A DNA stretch of 64,000 nt from Halobacillus litoralis (GTDB taxonomy: Bacteria > Bacillota > Bacilli > Bacillales > Halobacillaceae): the NCBI RefSeq assembly GCF_004101865.1, contig NZ_CP026118.1:3179001-3243000 (forward strand), written 5' to 3'. Below, in pieces: positions 34,368 to 43,372 of the stretch. A model generated the notes under the pieces. It did no database searches, was not told the origin of the DNA, and saw nothing but the letters and a program-made list of their open reading frames with translations. Numbering within the stretch: the stretch's first letter is position 1; each line of letters opens with the position of its first letter. The position numbers and the translations under genes are program-made.

Positions 34368-35276
34368 TTGGCGGGCTCAAGTACTTTAACAAGACAACAA
34401 ACGAATGCGAACAAGATAGAAAGTAAAAAGGAAAGAATGTTAGTTAAAACAGTGAAACGTTTATTGAAAAATAAACTGGCTGTGTTTGGGTTATTCATTA
34501 TTGTGATCCAGGTGATACTAGCAGCATTCGCTCCCTGGTTTGCTGCCTATGATCCTATCAAACAGGATTTGACCAACGCGGAACTTGGAATCGGTGTTGA
34601 AGGGCACTGGTTAGGTACAGACAATTATGGGCGGGATGTTTGGTCAAGACTTGTCTTCGGAGCTAGAATTTCTTTACTCGTTGGAATTGGGTCTGTGGGA
34701 TTGGGTTTGATTGGCGGTATAACACTCGGGTTGATATCTGGTTATTTTAAAAAGCTTGATGGAATTATAATGAGGTTCGTAGATTTATTGTTCGCCTTTC
34801 CAGGTATTTTGTTAGCCATGCTCATCATCGCTATGCTTGGGACCAGTCTAATCAATGTTGTAATCGCAATCAGCATATGGTCGATCCCGACTTGCGCAAG
34901 AATTGTCAGAGGGAGTGTTTTGTCGATTAAAAAACAAGAGTATATCTTAGCGATGAGATCTCTTGGGGCTGGTAACACTCGTATTCTCGTCAAACATGTG
35001 CTGCCGAATTGCACTGCGCCGATTATCGTATTCGCGACTATGCGTATGGCTACAGCAATTCTATCAACAGCCGCTTTAAGTTTCCTGGGTTTAGGCGCAC
35101 AGCCTCCCACTGCTGAATGGGGGGCGATGATCGCTGCAGGACAGGATTATATGTTTACATCACCACATCTTACCATCGTACCGGGAATTGCGATTATGTT
35201 AGTCGTTTTCGCTTTCAATGTTGTCGGTGATGGGCTAAGGGATGCGCTCGATCCAAATATGGAGCTAGATCAATAA
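34368..35276 (+). CDS. dppC: Peptide/nickel-type ABC transporter permease DppC
   Basis: A 302-residue permease starting with TTG 34368 after GGAGAGGAGGGG. A cytoplasmic N-terminal tail is followed by a helix at about 35-55, then HWLGTDNYGRDVWSRLVFGARISL, the DppC hallmark, and the EAA-like loop. Pairs with DppB; 18 bases between the genes. Confidence 0.94.
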   Translation: MAGSSTLTRQQTNANKIESKKERMLVKTVKRLLKNKLAVFGLFIIVIQVILAAFAPWFAAYDPIKQDLTNAELGIGVEGHWLGTDNYGRDVWSRLVFGARISLLVGIGSVGLGLIGGITLGLISGYFKKLDGIIMRFVDLLFAFPGILLAMLIIAMLGTSLINVVIAISIWSIPTCARIVRGSVLSIKKQEYILAMRSLGAGNTRILVKHVLPNCTAPIIVFATMRMATAILSTAALSFLGLGAQPPTAEWGAMIAAGQDYMFTSPHLTIVPGIAIMLVVFAFNVVGDGLRDALDPNMELDQ

Positions 35277-35293
35277 TATTAGGAGGAATGACA

Positions 35294-36847
35294 TTGAAAA
35301 AAATTCGTTTGTATGGATTGTCGATTTTCGTAGTGGTCATGATGGTTTTGGCAGGGTGTAGTGATGAGTCTGGTACAGAGGCTGATCAAGGTGAAGGAAG
35401 TTCTGGTGCTGATGCCACTCAGGAGATCACGTATGCTACAACCTCTGATGTTGTAGGATTGTCACCGATAGATACCAATGATTCTGTTTCCTCCGCCATG
35501 ATAGAGCAAGTCTATGAAACTCTTTTTATTCGTGATCCAGAAACAATGGAAATTAAACCACACTTGGCAGAATCTTATGAGAATCCTGATGACCTTACAT
35601 GGGAAATCAAATTGAAAGAAGATATAACTTTCCATGATGGCACACCTTTTAATGCAGAAGCTGTGAAATATACGTTCGAAGAGTTCAAAAATGAAGAAAG
35701 AGCGGCTCCGAGGGCTTCACTAATGGAACCTGTGGAATCGATTGAAGTGAAAGATGAGTATACAGTGGTTTTGAAAACAGCTGAGCCTTATGGTCCGTTA
35801 CTGGCGGCATTATCTCATACAAATGCTTCCATTGTGAGTCCTGAAGCTGATAAAGCCGGAAATTTAAATGAAAACCCAGTTGGAACAGGACCTTTCGTCT
35901 TTGAAGAATGGGTTCAGGGAGACCATGTTTCTTTGAAAAAGAATGAAGATTATTGGCAAGGAGCACCACAGTTAGAAAGTGTTACGATGAAAGTTGTCCC
36001 AGAATATTCCACAGCTGTTTCTATGCTGCAGACAGGGGAAGTCCAGTTTATCGATGCGATACCGACTGAACAGCTTCCACGCCTGGAGTCCATGGATAAT
36101 GTGGAAATCCAGCAAAAAGAAGGCACCCCTGTTTATTACTTAGGTTTTAATATGAATAAAGAACCTTTCAACGATATCAATTTCCGCAAGGCTGTCTCTT
36201 ATGCTGTCGATCGTGAGGCATATGTCCAGCAATTGAATGGATTGGGTGTGAAAAATAATAGCATCATCGGACCAAAAGTGTTCGGCTATGATGAATCCGC
36301 TTCTGAAGAAGGTTATTCTTACGATCCAGAGAAAGCGAAGCAATTGATTGAGGAAAATGGCTATGAAGGAAAAGAAATCACCTTGCTTGCAGCCAACCGC
36401 GATATGTATATGAAGATGGCTGAAATTGTCCAGGCCCAACTGACGGATGCAGGTTTGAGTGTGAACATCGAAACGATGGAGTGGGGGACTTTCCTTGATA
36501 CGACTGCTGAAGGTAATTTCGAAATGACATTCCTCGGCTGGTCGAACAGTACCGCAGATGGTAGCGAATTACTATACCCGAACCTTCATTCAGATAATAT
36601 CGGATCTTCCAACCGTATGGGATATGACAATGGTGAGTTCGATCAACTTGTGAATGAATCGCGGATAACCGTCGATCAGGAAGTGCGCCAGGAAAAACTG
36701 AATGAGGCAAATATCATGGCGGTCAATGACGGGGTTTGGATTCCAATGCATCACGGTGTAGTGACAGCGGCATTTGATCAGTCTGTTAAAGGCTTAGAGC
36801 TTGATCCGACAGGACAATGGTCCCTTTATAATGTAAGCAGAGAGTAG
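35294..36847 (+). CDS. dppA: Peptide ABC transporter substrate-binding lipoprotein (DppA/OppA family)
   Basis: About 517 residues, family-5 solute-binding protein. Lipobox VLAGCSDES near Cys21. Typical text: TWEIKLKEDITFHDGTPFNA and NPVGTGPFVFEEW. An ATG at 35288 lies only one base from the AGGAGG site; a TTG at 35294 has normal spacing and gives MKKIRLYG, so I prefer it. Substrate may be a short peptide; because a gamma-glutamyltransferase-like gene follows the operon, glutathione or gamma-glutamyl peptides are possible. E. coli's glutathione importer is of this family. Confidence 0.92.
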   Translation: MKKIRLYGLSIFVVVMMVLAGCSDESGTEADQGEGSSGADATQEITYATTSDVVGLSPIDTNDSVSSAMIEQVYETLFIRDPETMEIKPHLAESYENPDDLTWEIKLKEDITFHDGTPFNAEAVKYTFEEFKNEERAAPRASLMEPVESIEVKDEYTVVLKTAEPYGPLLAALSHTNASIVSPEADKAGNLNENPVGTGPFVFEEWVQGDHVSLKKNEDYWQGAPQLESVTMKVVPEYSTAVSMLQTGEVQFIDAIPTEQLPRLESMDNVEIQQKEGTPVYYLGFNMNKEPFNDINFRKAVSYAVDREAYVQQLNGLGVKNNSIIGPKVFGYDESASEEGYSYDPEKAKQLIEENGYEGKEITLLAANRDMYMKMAEIVQAQLTDAGLSVNIETMEWGTFLDTTAEGNFEMTFLGWSNSTADGSELLYPNLHSDNIGSSNRMGYDNGEFDQLVNESRITVDQEVRQEKLNEANIMAVNDGVWIPMHHGVVTAAFDQSVKGLELDPTGQWSLYNVSRE

Positions 36848-36855
36848 GTGGAGAA

Positions 36856-37857
36856 ATGGGTACTCTATTAGATGTCAACCATTTGGTGACCTCTTTCCGC
36901 ACAGCTGAAGGCAAACTTCCAGCTGTGCGAGGGGTTTCCTTTTCTGTAGATAAAGGAGAGACCTTATGCATTGTCGGTGAATCGGGCTGTGGGAAAAGCA
37001 TCACCACATTGTCAGTCATGGGGCTCCTTCCTGATAATGGAGAAATCACGCAAGGTTCCATTACTTTTCAAGGCGAAGAACTAACGAAAAAGAAGGAAGA
37101 TGAAATGAGAAAGCATCGGGGTAATGACATTTCGATGATTTTTCAAGAACCGATGACAGCGTTGAACCCTGTGTTCACCGTCGGTTATCAAATCATGGAG
37201 CCATTGAACCTGCATACGAAATTAGGGAAAAAGGAAAAGAAAAGCCGCGCGATTGAACTATTAACTCAAGTCGGTCTATCCGATCCTGAAAAAGTATTGA
37301 AAAAATATCCGCATCAACTGAGTGGAGGAATGAGGCAGCGGGTGATGATTGCCATTGCTTTGGCTTGCAATCCTTCTTTACTTATTGCTGATGAACCAAC
37401 CACTGCCCTTGATGTGACGATACAAGCTCAGATTTTGGAACTGATCGATGACTTGAAAGAAGATTTGGGGATGGGTGTTGTTATGGTCACTCATGATATG
37501 GGCGTAGTAGCAGAAGTGGCTGATCGAGTGATGGTTATGTATGCAGGAAATGTCGTAGAAACCGGCACTGTCGAAGAGATTTTTGAAACGCCTCAACACC
37601 CGTATACGAAAGGGCTGCTGGCCTCCGTACCGAATGTTGATGACGAGGGTCATAATCTTGAAGCAATCCCTGGATCACTTCCCAACCTGAATGAAAAGAT
37701 TTCCGGATGCCGTTTTCATCCGCGGTGCCCATATGCTATGGATAAGTGCAAGATGGAAGAGCCGCCCTATTTTCAAAAAACGGATCAACATAAGTCTAAA
37801 TGCTGGTTACACGAGGAGGTGGCTTCAAATGAATCCCGTCAAAAAGCCTATTCTTGA
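36856..37857 (+). CDS. dppD: Peptide ABC transporter ATPase DppD
   Basis: A 333-residue ATPase: Walker A GESGCGKS near 37-44, signature LSGGMRQR near 155-162, Walker [14 protein letters not shown]-loop VTHDMGVV, and the C-terminal oligopeptide-importer domain with its Fe-S-type cysteine cluster ([14 protein letters not shown]). GGTGGAG precedes the ATG. Overlaps the next gene by 29 bases. Confidence 0.95.
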   Translation: MGTLLDVNHLVTSFRTAEGKLPAVRGVSFSVDKGETLCIVGESGCGKSITTLSVMGLLPDNGEITQGSITFQGEELTKKKEDEMRKHRGNDISMIFQEPMTALNPVFTVGYQIMEPLNLHTKLGKKEKKSRAIELLTQVGLSDPEKVLKKYPHQLSGGMRQRVMIAIALACNPSLLIADEPTTALDVTIQAQILELIDDLKEDLGMGVVMVTHDMGVVAEVADRVMVMYAGNVVETGTVEEIFETPQHPYTKGLLASVPNVDDEGHNLEAIPGSLPNLNEKISGCRFHPRCPYAMDKCKMEEPPYFQKTDQHKSKCWLHEEVASNESRQKAYS

Positions 37858-38803
37858 AGTCAATCAAGTGAGAAAGTATTTTCCTGTCAAAAGCGGCTTC
37901 CTTAAGCGCACAGTCTCGAATGTCCAGGCAGTAGAGAACGTTTCTGTCGATGTCATGGAAGGGGAGACCCTTGGGATTGTTGGGGAATCAGGGTGTGGAA
38001 AGTCCACTTTCGGCCGGACGATTCTTGGTTTAGAAAGTTTGACAGATGGTTCGATCAAGTTCCGTGGGGAAGAAATCGGCGGCTTGTCAGATCGAGAATT
38101 GAAAAAATATAAAAAAGAAATGCAAATGATTTTTCAAGACCCGTATGCTTCCTTGAATCCAAGACAGCGGATCGGCGATGCTCTTGAAGAGGCTTTTGTC
38201 ATTCATACCAAGTTGAATAAGGCCGATAGAAAAGAGAGGGTCAAAAAGCTTTTAGTCGAGGTGGGTTTGAAAGAAGAACATGCGGAAAGATATCCGCACG
38301 AATTCAGTGGAGGGCAGAGGCAGAGGATCGGTATAGCAAGGGCCGTCTCCTTGAACCCTTCTCTGATTATATGTGATGAAGCGGTCTCAGCCCTTGATGT
38401 ATCTGTCCAGGCTCAAATCATCCAGCTATTAAAGGAACTTCAAAAATCACACCAGCTCACATACTTATTCATTTCTCATGATTTAGGTGTTGTCAAGCAT
38501 ATATCCAACCGTGTGCTGGTGATGTATTTGGGGGCAACGGCAGAGTTAGCCTCATCAGATCAACTCTTCTCCAATCCTTTGCATCCATACACGAAGGCGC
38601 TTTTATCTGCCATTCCCCGACCTGTCGTAGGGAAGAAAAAAGAGCGGATCCGCCTAAGAGGTGAGCTGCCGAATGCGGCTGACTACCCTAGTGGTTGTCC
38701 TTTCCACACTCGCTGCCCTTTGGCCCACGAGCGCTGCCGACAGGAAATACCAGCTTGGAGGGAAGTGGAAGAAGGCCACTATGTCGCCTGTCATGAAGTA
38801 TAA
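37829..38803 (+). CDS. dppF: Peptide ABC transporter ATPase DppF
   Basis: A 324-residue ATPase, partner of DppD. Start ATG 37829 follows GAGGAGGT; the open frame extends upstream but lacks a site there. Walker [10 protein letters not shown], signature FSGGQRQRIGIARA, Walker B LIICDEAVSALD, and C-terminal cysteines (CPFHTRCPLAHERC). Last gene of the importer operon; no clear terminator but hairpin repeats follow. Confidence 0.95.
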   Translation: MNPVKKPILEVNQVRKYFPVKSGFLKRTVSNVQAVENVSVDVMEGETLGIVGESGCGKSTFGRTILGLESLTDGSIKFRGEEIGGLSDRELKKYKKEMQMIFQDPYASLNPRQRIGDALEEAFVIHTKLNKADRKERVKKLLVEVGLKEEHAERYPHEFSGGQRQRIGIARAVSLNPSLIICDEAVSALDVSVQAQIIQLLKELQKSHQLTYLFISHDLGVVKHISNRVLVMYLGATAELASSDQLFSNPLHPYTKALLSAIPRPVVGKKKERIRLRGELPNAADYPSGCPFHTRCPLAHERCRQEIPAWREVEEGHYVACHEV

Positions 38804-38857
38804 GCAAAAGGTAACATATCCGGAAGGCTTAGTTTCGAGCTTTTGTGTGTGAAAGAT

Positions 38858-38978
38858 GGTGGGAGGGAAAACGGATCGCTTTCCGTGGGCATGTGGTGTG
38901 CTTCCTCAGGCTTCGCCTTCCGGGATCACACCGATCATGTTCATCCCACAGGAGTCTCACCGTTTTCCCTCTCACCAT
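38858..38978 (-). repeat. Hairpin repeat superfamily, copy 3
   Basis: On the minus strand: GTGAGACTCCTGTGGGAT, an inner palindrome (CCGGAAGGCGAAGCCTGAGG), then CCCACGGAAAGCGAT. Outer arms GGTGAGAGGGAAAACGG / CCGTTTTCCCTCCCACC also pair. Opposite orientation to the next copy at 39103. Confidence 0.8.
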
Positions 38979-39102
38979 AATATTGGAAGAATCTCGAAAC
39001 CACATCTGATTGGAGGGAACTTTTGAGAATGAAAAAGCTATCATCCCTTCCGACAAATAAAGTGCAGGTTACCCTAAAACGATTTCGAGAAATGAATATC
39101 GT

Positions 39103-39228
39103 AAGGGGCGGAGGGGAACGACGAGACTCCTGCGGGAAAAGAGTGCTTGGTGAGACCCCGGAAGGCATTATGCCTGAGGAGGCTCAGCGCGCTCCCGCGG
39201 AAAGCGAGTTGTTCCCAGCAGCCCCGAA
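39103..39228 (+). repeat. Hairpin repeat superfamily, copy 4
   Basis: AGGGGCGGAGGGGAACGACG, ACTCCTGCGGGAA, inner CCCCGGAAGGC / GCCTGAGGAGG, then CCCGCGGAAAGCGAG and GTTCCCAGCAGCCCC. Clear relation to the copy at 44736-44858. No gene in 38979-39330 apart from these repeats. Confidence 0.82.
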
Positions 39229-39330
39229 TCTCCTTTAAATCTCGAAATCAAGTCTTCATTAAACCTCTTGTGGAAAAGCAATAACAAAATTTAAAATAAT
39301 AAAAATCAAAAAATGGAAAGGGAAGTTTAT

Positions 39331-40944
39331 ATGAAGCATTTAGATCATCTCTATAATCCATATCACACGCCAAGACATACGACCGTTGCACATAATGGCA
39401 TGGTCGCGACCTCTCAGCCCCTAGCAGCCCAAGCAGGTCTGTCGATTTTACAAAAAGGCGGAAACGCAATTGATGCAGCCATTGCAACAGCAGCGACTTT
39501 GACTGTTGTCGAGCCGACCTCCAATGGAATAGGAAGCGATGCGTTTGCCCTCGTTTGGGTGAAAGATAAGCTTTATGGACTGAATGGGAGCGGACATTCT
39601 CCTTCATCCATTTCCATCGATGCGTTGAAAAAACAAGGTTATGAAGAAATACCGAAATACGGCTTCACGCCTGTCACTGTCCCCGGGGCCCCTGGTACAT
39701 GGGCGGAGCTTTCCAATCGTTTCGGAAAACTTCCATTCAAAGAATTGCTCGCTCCTGCTATAAAGTACGCAGAAGAAGGGTTCCCGATTTCTCCTGTGTT
39801 AGGGAAATTCTGGTCGATGGCTGCAAACAAGTTCAAGGAAGTACTCAGTGGTGAAGAATTCACTTCCTGGTTCGATACGTTCGCCCCGAATGGGAAAGCG
39901 CCAAAAATCGGAGAAGTGTGGAAATCAGAGGGCCATGCAAGTACATTGAAAAAAATCGCTGAAACGAAAGGTGAAGCTTTCTACAATGGTGAGCTTGCGG
40001 CAGCGATCGACCAATTTTCTAAAAAACATAATGGATACATATCGAAAAAAGATTTAGCTGATTATAAACCGGAATGGGTGGAGCCGATTTCTGTGGACTA
40101 TAAAGGTTACAACGTTTGGGAGATCCCACCGAACGGCCAGGGCATCGTTGCTCTATCCGCGCTCAATATGTTGAAGGGATTCGACTATATGGATAAAGAA
40201 TCTGTCGATACGTATCATAAACAGATCGAAGCGATGAAATTAGCGTTTGCTGATGGGGAAAAATATGTAGCGGATGAAAAACATATGAGTGTAAAAGCTG
40301 AAGAATTATTGAATGAAGACTATGCCACAGAACGAAGAGGGTTGATTGGAGAAGAAGCACTGACGCCGGAGGCAGGAACACCGCCTAGTGGTGGGACGGT
40401 CTATTTAGCGACGGCTGATGATGAAGGTAACATGGTTTCTTTCATCCAAAGCAACTACATGGGTTTTGGGTCCGGGTTGGTCGTGCCAGGTACCGGAATT
40501 GCACTGCAGAACAGAGGGCACAACTTTTCCCTTGATCCCGATCATGCCAATGCACTCGCCGGTGGAAAACGTTCTTATCACACCATTATCCCTGGCTTTC
40601 TGACAAAAGGTGACCAACCGGTCGGCCCGTTCGGAGTCATGGGAGGGTTTATGCAGCCACAGGGTCATGTACAAGTAGCTATGAATACGGTCGATTTTCA
40701 CTTGAATCCACAGGCGGCTCTGGATGCTCCAAGGTGGCAGTGGATGAAAGACAAAAGTGTATGGGTAGAGCCGCATTTTCCGAAACACGTAGCAGAAGCT
40801 TTAGCTAGAAAAGGCCATAAAATTGAAGTACAGTTGGAGACGGGTGCATTCGGCAGAGGGCAAATCATATGGCGCGACCCTGATACGGGGACTTTGTATG
40901 GCGGAACAGAATCGAGAACAGATGGCACCATCGCTGCTTTTTAG
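39331..40944 (+). CDS. ywrD: Gamma-glutamyltransferase family protein (YwrD-like)
   Basis: A 537-residue Ntn-hydrolase of the GGT family. Such enzymes self-cut before a threonine that then attacks gamma-glutamyl bonds. The putative nucleophile is Thr356 in PPSGGTVYLATADDEGN; KGGNAIDAAIATA near 42-54 and TVPGAPGTWAELSNRFGKLP near 116-136 are family marks. No signal peptide is visible, as in YwrD and unlike the secreted Ggt. ATG 39331 with GAAAGGGA upstream is preferred to the ATG at 39313. The chromate transporter genes follow closely, as in B. subtilis. Confidence 0.9.
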   Translation: MKHLDHLYNPYHTPRHTTVAHNGMVATSQPLAAQAGLSILQKGGNAIDAAIATAATLTVVEPTSNGIGSDAFALVWVKDKLYGLNGSGHSPSSISIDALKKQGYEEIPKYGFTPVTVPGAPGTWAELSNRFGKLPFKELLAPAIKYAEEGFPISPVLGKFWSMAANKFKEVLSGEEFTSWFDTFAPNGKAPKIGEVWKSEGHASTLKKIAETKGEAFYNGELAAAIDQFSKKHNGYISKKDLADYKPEWVEPISVDYKGYNVWEIPPNGQGIVALSALNMLKGFDYMDKESVDTYHKQIEAMKLAFADGEKYVADEKHMSVKAEELLNEDYATERRGLIGEEALTPEAGTPPSGGTVYLATADDEGNMVSFIQSNYMGFGSGLVVPGTGIALQNRGHNFSLDPDHANALAGGKRSYHTIIPGFLTKGDQPVGPFGVMGGFMQPQGHVQVAMNTVDFHLNPQAALDAPRWQWMKDKSVWVEPHFPKHVAEALARKGHKIEVQLETGAFGRGQIIWRDPDTGTLYGGTESRTDGTIAAF

Positions 40945-40977
40945 GAGTGCATGGCGGATTGGAAAGGAGATGAGCGA

Positions 40978-41550
40978 ATGCAGCAATGGAACCTCTTTAT
41001 CGCTTTTTTTCGAGTGGGAATGCTTGGCTATGGAGGAGGTCCATCGTCCATTCCGCTCGTACATAAAGAAGTCGTAGACAAATACGAATGGCTGAGTGAC
41101 GATGATTTCAGTGACGTCCTGGCTTTGGGAAATTCACTTCCTGGACCGATCGCGACGAAAATGGCCGGGTACATCGGCTATCGTGTGTCGGGAGTCATCG
41201 GAATGCTGAACGCAATTTTAGCGACGATTTTACCAACGATCATCATTATGATCGTCTTGATCACCTCTTTGAACAGTTTTCGAGAACAGCCTTGGGTGAA
41301 TGGGATGACTAATGCTGTCGTCCCTGTGGTCGGTGTAATGTTAGCTAAGCTTACCTATGATTTTTTCAAAAAAGCAAAGGTGAATATGGGATGGATGGTT
41401 ACAGCGATCCTCGGATTAGGATCGCTTGCGCTTATGGAATGGGGAAATGTCCATCCCGGCATCCTCATTTTTGCATTATTATTATACGCCCTGGTGAGTC
41501 CGTCCAAAAAAGTGGAATCCTCTAAACCGAAGGAGGCATCCTCATCATGA
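40978..41550 (+). CDS. ywrB: Chromate transporter, N-terminal half (YwrB/Chr3N-like)
   Basis: A 190-residue membrane protein of the CHR family in its short form (one domain of about six helices). Motifs: FFRVGMLGYGGGPSSIPLVHKEV and LGNSLPGPIATKMAGYIGY. ATG 40978 has AAAGGAG at good distance; an upstream ATG (40951) is less well placed. Short CHR proteins work as pairs, and the second half is the next gene, overlapping by four bases. Relatives affect chromate resistance; the natural substrate may be sulfate or another anion. Confidence 0.9.
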   Translation: MQQWNLFIAFFRVGMLGYGGGPSSIPLVHKEVVDKYEWLSDDDFSDVLALGNSLPGPIATKMAGYIGYRVSGVIGMLNAILATILPTIIIMIVLITSLNSFREQPWVNGMTNAVVPVVGVMLAKLTYDFFKKAKVNMGWMVTAILGLGSLALMEWGNVHPGILIFALLLYALVSPSKKVESSKPKEASSS

Positions 41551-42080
41551 TATGGAAAATATTTGTCGCCTTTTTCATTCCAGGTGTCCTTGGTTATGGG
41601 GGAGGACCTGCTTCTATTCCATTAGTGGAAAATGAAGTGGTGGATCGTTTCGGGTGGATGACAGTGACCGAATTCAGTGAAATGCTGGCAATGGCCAACG
41701 CTCTCCCGGGCCCGATCGCTACAAAAATGGCCGGGTTCATCGGCTATCAGCAAGCAGGTGTTTTAGGAGCTGTAGTTGGAGTGTTTGCAACCGTCGCGCC
41801 GTCTTTGATTCTGATGATCCTGCTGCTCAGTCTGCTAGCAAAATTCAAGAATTCACCGAAAGTGAAGAAAATGACCAACTTGATCCGTCCAGCCATCGCT
41901 GTCTTACTCGGCCTTATGGCTTTTCAGTTTTTCAGAACTTCGTATGACTCGAGTGGTGTTTGGCAGACCGGCTTTTTGATTGTTGTAAGTTTTATATTAC
42001 TGGAAAAAGTGAAAGTGCACCCTGCGTTCGTTATTTTAGGATCGCTCATTTATGGAGCAGTTTTTCTTGGCCATACTTGA
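41547..42080 (+). CDS. ywrA: Chromate transporter, C-terminal half (YwrA/Chr3C-like)
   Basis: A 177-residue CHR-family partner with FIPGVLGYGGGPASIPLVENEV and MANALPGPIATKMAGFIGYQ. Its ATG overlaps the previous stop (ATGA). Tandem short CHR genes form one antiparallel transporter in B. subtilis. Ends the ywr-like cluster; a repeat block follows. Confidence 0.9.
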   Translation: MIWKIFVAFFIPGVLGYGGGPASIPLVENEVVDRFGWMTVTEFSEMLAMANALPGPIATKMAGFIGYQQAGVLGAVVGVFATVAPSLILMILLLSLLAKFKNSPKVKKMTNLIRPAIAVLLGLMAFQFFRTSYDSSGVWQTGFLIVVSFILLEKVKVHPAFVILGSLIYGAVFLGHT

Positions 42081-42188
42081 TCGTTTTTTTGAAGCTGGAA
42101 CAAAACGATAACTGCCACTGGAAAAGAGGAACAATAGGGTGGAATGGATCAGATGTTGTTGGAGCAGCATTTGCATTAATAGATTCAC

Positions 42189-42618
42189 AAAGAAAACCCG
42201 GACGAATTCGTTGGCCACTGAAAAACCTTTTCAATCAAGAGCAGCTGTTAACGTTTGTTGTTGCTTTTTACGAATCGCTTGTCGGTGGATGCTTGTCGCG
42301 GGCACGGCCTCAGCTAACTTGGTCAAGAAGACCACTTGACCAAGTGGATCTTCGGCTCGCGCTGTTCCCGCAGGCGTCACCACCGAACGCTCATCGTGGA
42401 AGCAACGAGGCGCTTCTAAAAGAATGATTGGCCCGTTGGCGATATTCACTCTCCCTATAAAACGAATATTAATGCTCTTGGAGGAGTACGAACCCGAATA
42501 TTTCATCGCAATAAAGAAGCCGAGTTGAACGAGAAAATCGTCCTACACGGCTTTTTCTTTGCTTGATAATTCAGAATGTTGCAGTTCTTCAGTAGACTCC
42601 GAATTCGTTCGGGTTTTC
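42189..42618. repeat. Composite repeat with inverted ends and hairpin repeat copy 5
   Basis: Bounded on the left by AGAAAACCCGGACGAATTCG and on the right by CGAATTCGTTCGGGTTTTCT, which are inverted to each other. It contains 42212-42415, about 90 percent identical to 20986-21190, and the phrase GTTGCAGTTCTTCAGT near 42574-42589, also present at 21285. It looks like a small non-autonomous element; no transposase frame is visible. The gap 42081-42705 holds no gene. Confidence 0.7.
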
Positions 42619-42705
42619 TAGCGAAAAAATACTTTTGTCACAGTCTTTTGAAATGTTTGGCCAGGTTCATATTGAAAATTGCGTTTTAAAAGGAGGCAAG
42701 ATGTT

Positions 42706-43308
42706 ATGAAAACATTATTACTGACAGGGTTTGAACCTTTTTTAGATTTTGCTGTCAATCCAACCAAAGAAATTGTGGAAACATTAAATGGAGAGATGAT
42801 AAACGATTACCTTATCAATGGGAAGATTCTAGCTGTGGATTACAATGAATCCGGAGAGGAAATGGTCAGCTTCATAGAGAAGGTACAACCAGATGCTGTT
42901 CTATCTTTAGGTCTTGCAGCAGGGAGGCATAAAGTCACCCCGGAGCGGATCGCCATAAACTGCAATGCCAGTAAAGAAAATGATAATGAAGGAAATACTC
43001 CTGATGGTGATCCGATCATAGCAGGAGGACCCGATGGAGTGTTTTCCACTTTACCGATCAAAGTATTGGTCGAAGGGTTAAACAATAAAGGGTATCCTGC
43101 TGAGATTTCAAATACCGCCGGAACTTATTTGTGTAACCATGTAATGTATCAAGCAATCTACAACTTTAGAAAATTGGATGAGGATGTTCCTGCAGGATTT
43201 ATCCATCTCCCTGCTTCACATGAGTTGGCGATCCAGCATGGAAATCTGCCCAGCTGGTCGCAAACAGATTTAACGGAAGCGGTCAGGGAAATGATCAAAG
43301 TCCTTTAA
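42706..43308 (+). CDS. pcp: Pyrrolidone-carboxylate peptidase (pyroglutamyl peptidase I)
   Basis: A 200-residue cysteine peptidase that removes N-terminal pyroglutamate from peptides in the cytoplasm. The catalytic triad is visible: Glu80 (VTPERIAIN), Cys143 (NTAGTYLCNHVMY) and His167 (GFIHLPASHE). The opening LLLTGFEPFLDFAVNPT is diagnostic. ATG 42706 follows AAAGGAGGC. Monocistronic and convergent with alr. Confidence 0.97.
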   Translation: MKTLLLTGFEPFLDFAVNPTKEIVETLNGEMINDYLINGKILAVDYNESGEEMVSFIEKVQPDAVLSLGLAAGRHKVTPERIAINCNASKENDNEGNTPDGDPIIAGGPDGVFSTLPIKVLVEGLNNKGYPAEISNTAGTYLCNHVMYQAIYNFRKLDEDVPAGFIHLPASHELAIQHGNLPSWSQTDLTEAVREMIKVL

Positions 43309-43372
43309 TATATGTAAAAAAATGGATTGCTTGAGGTGGAAAATACTGGTTCACTTGAGGGAGAAATACATA

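Noticed and set aside
41960..42427. Open frame of 155 codons overlapping ywrA
   Set aside because: Shifted frame through the end of the chromate transporter gene and the repeat; no motif.
42231..42506. Open frame of 91 codons on the minus strand
   Set aside because: Repeat-derived, see 21007-21312.
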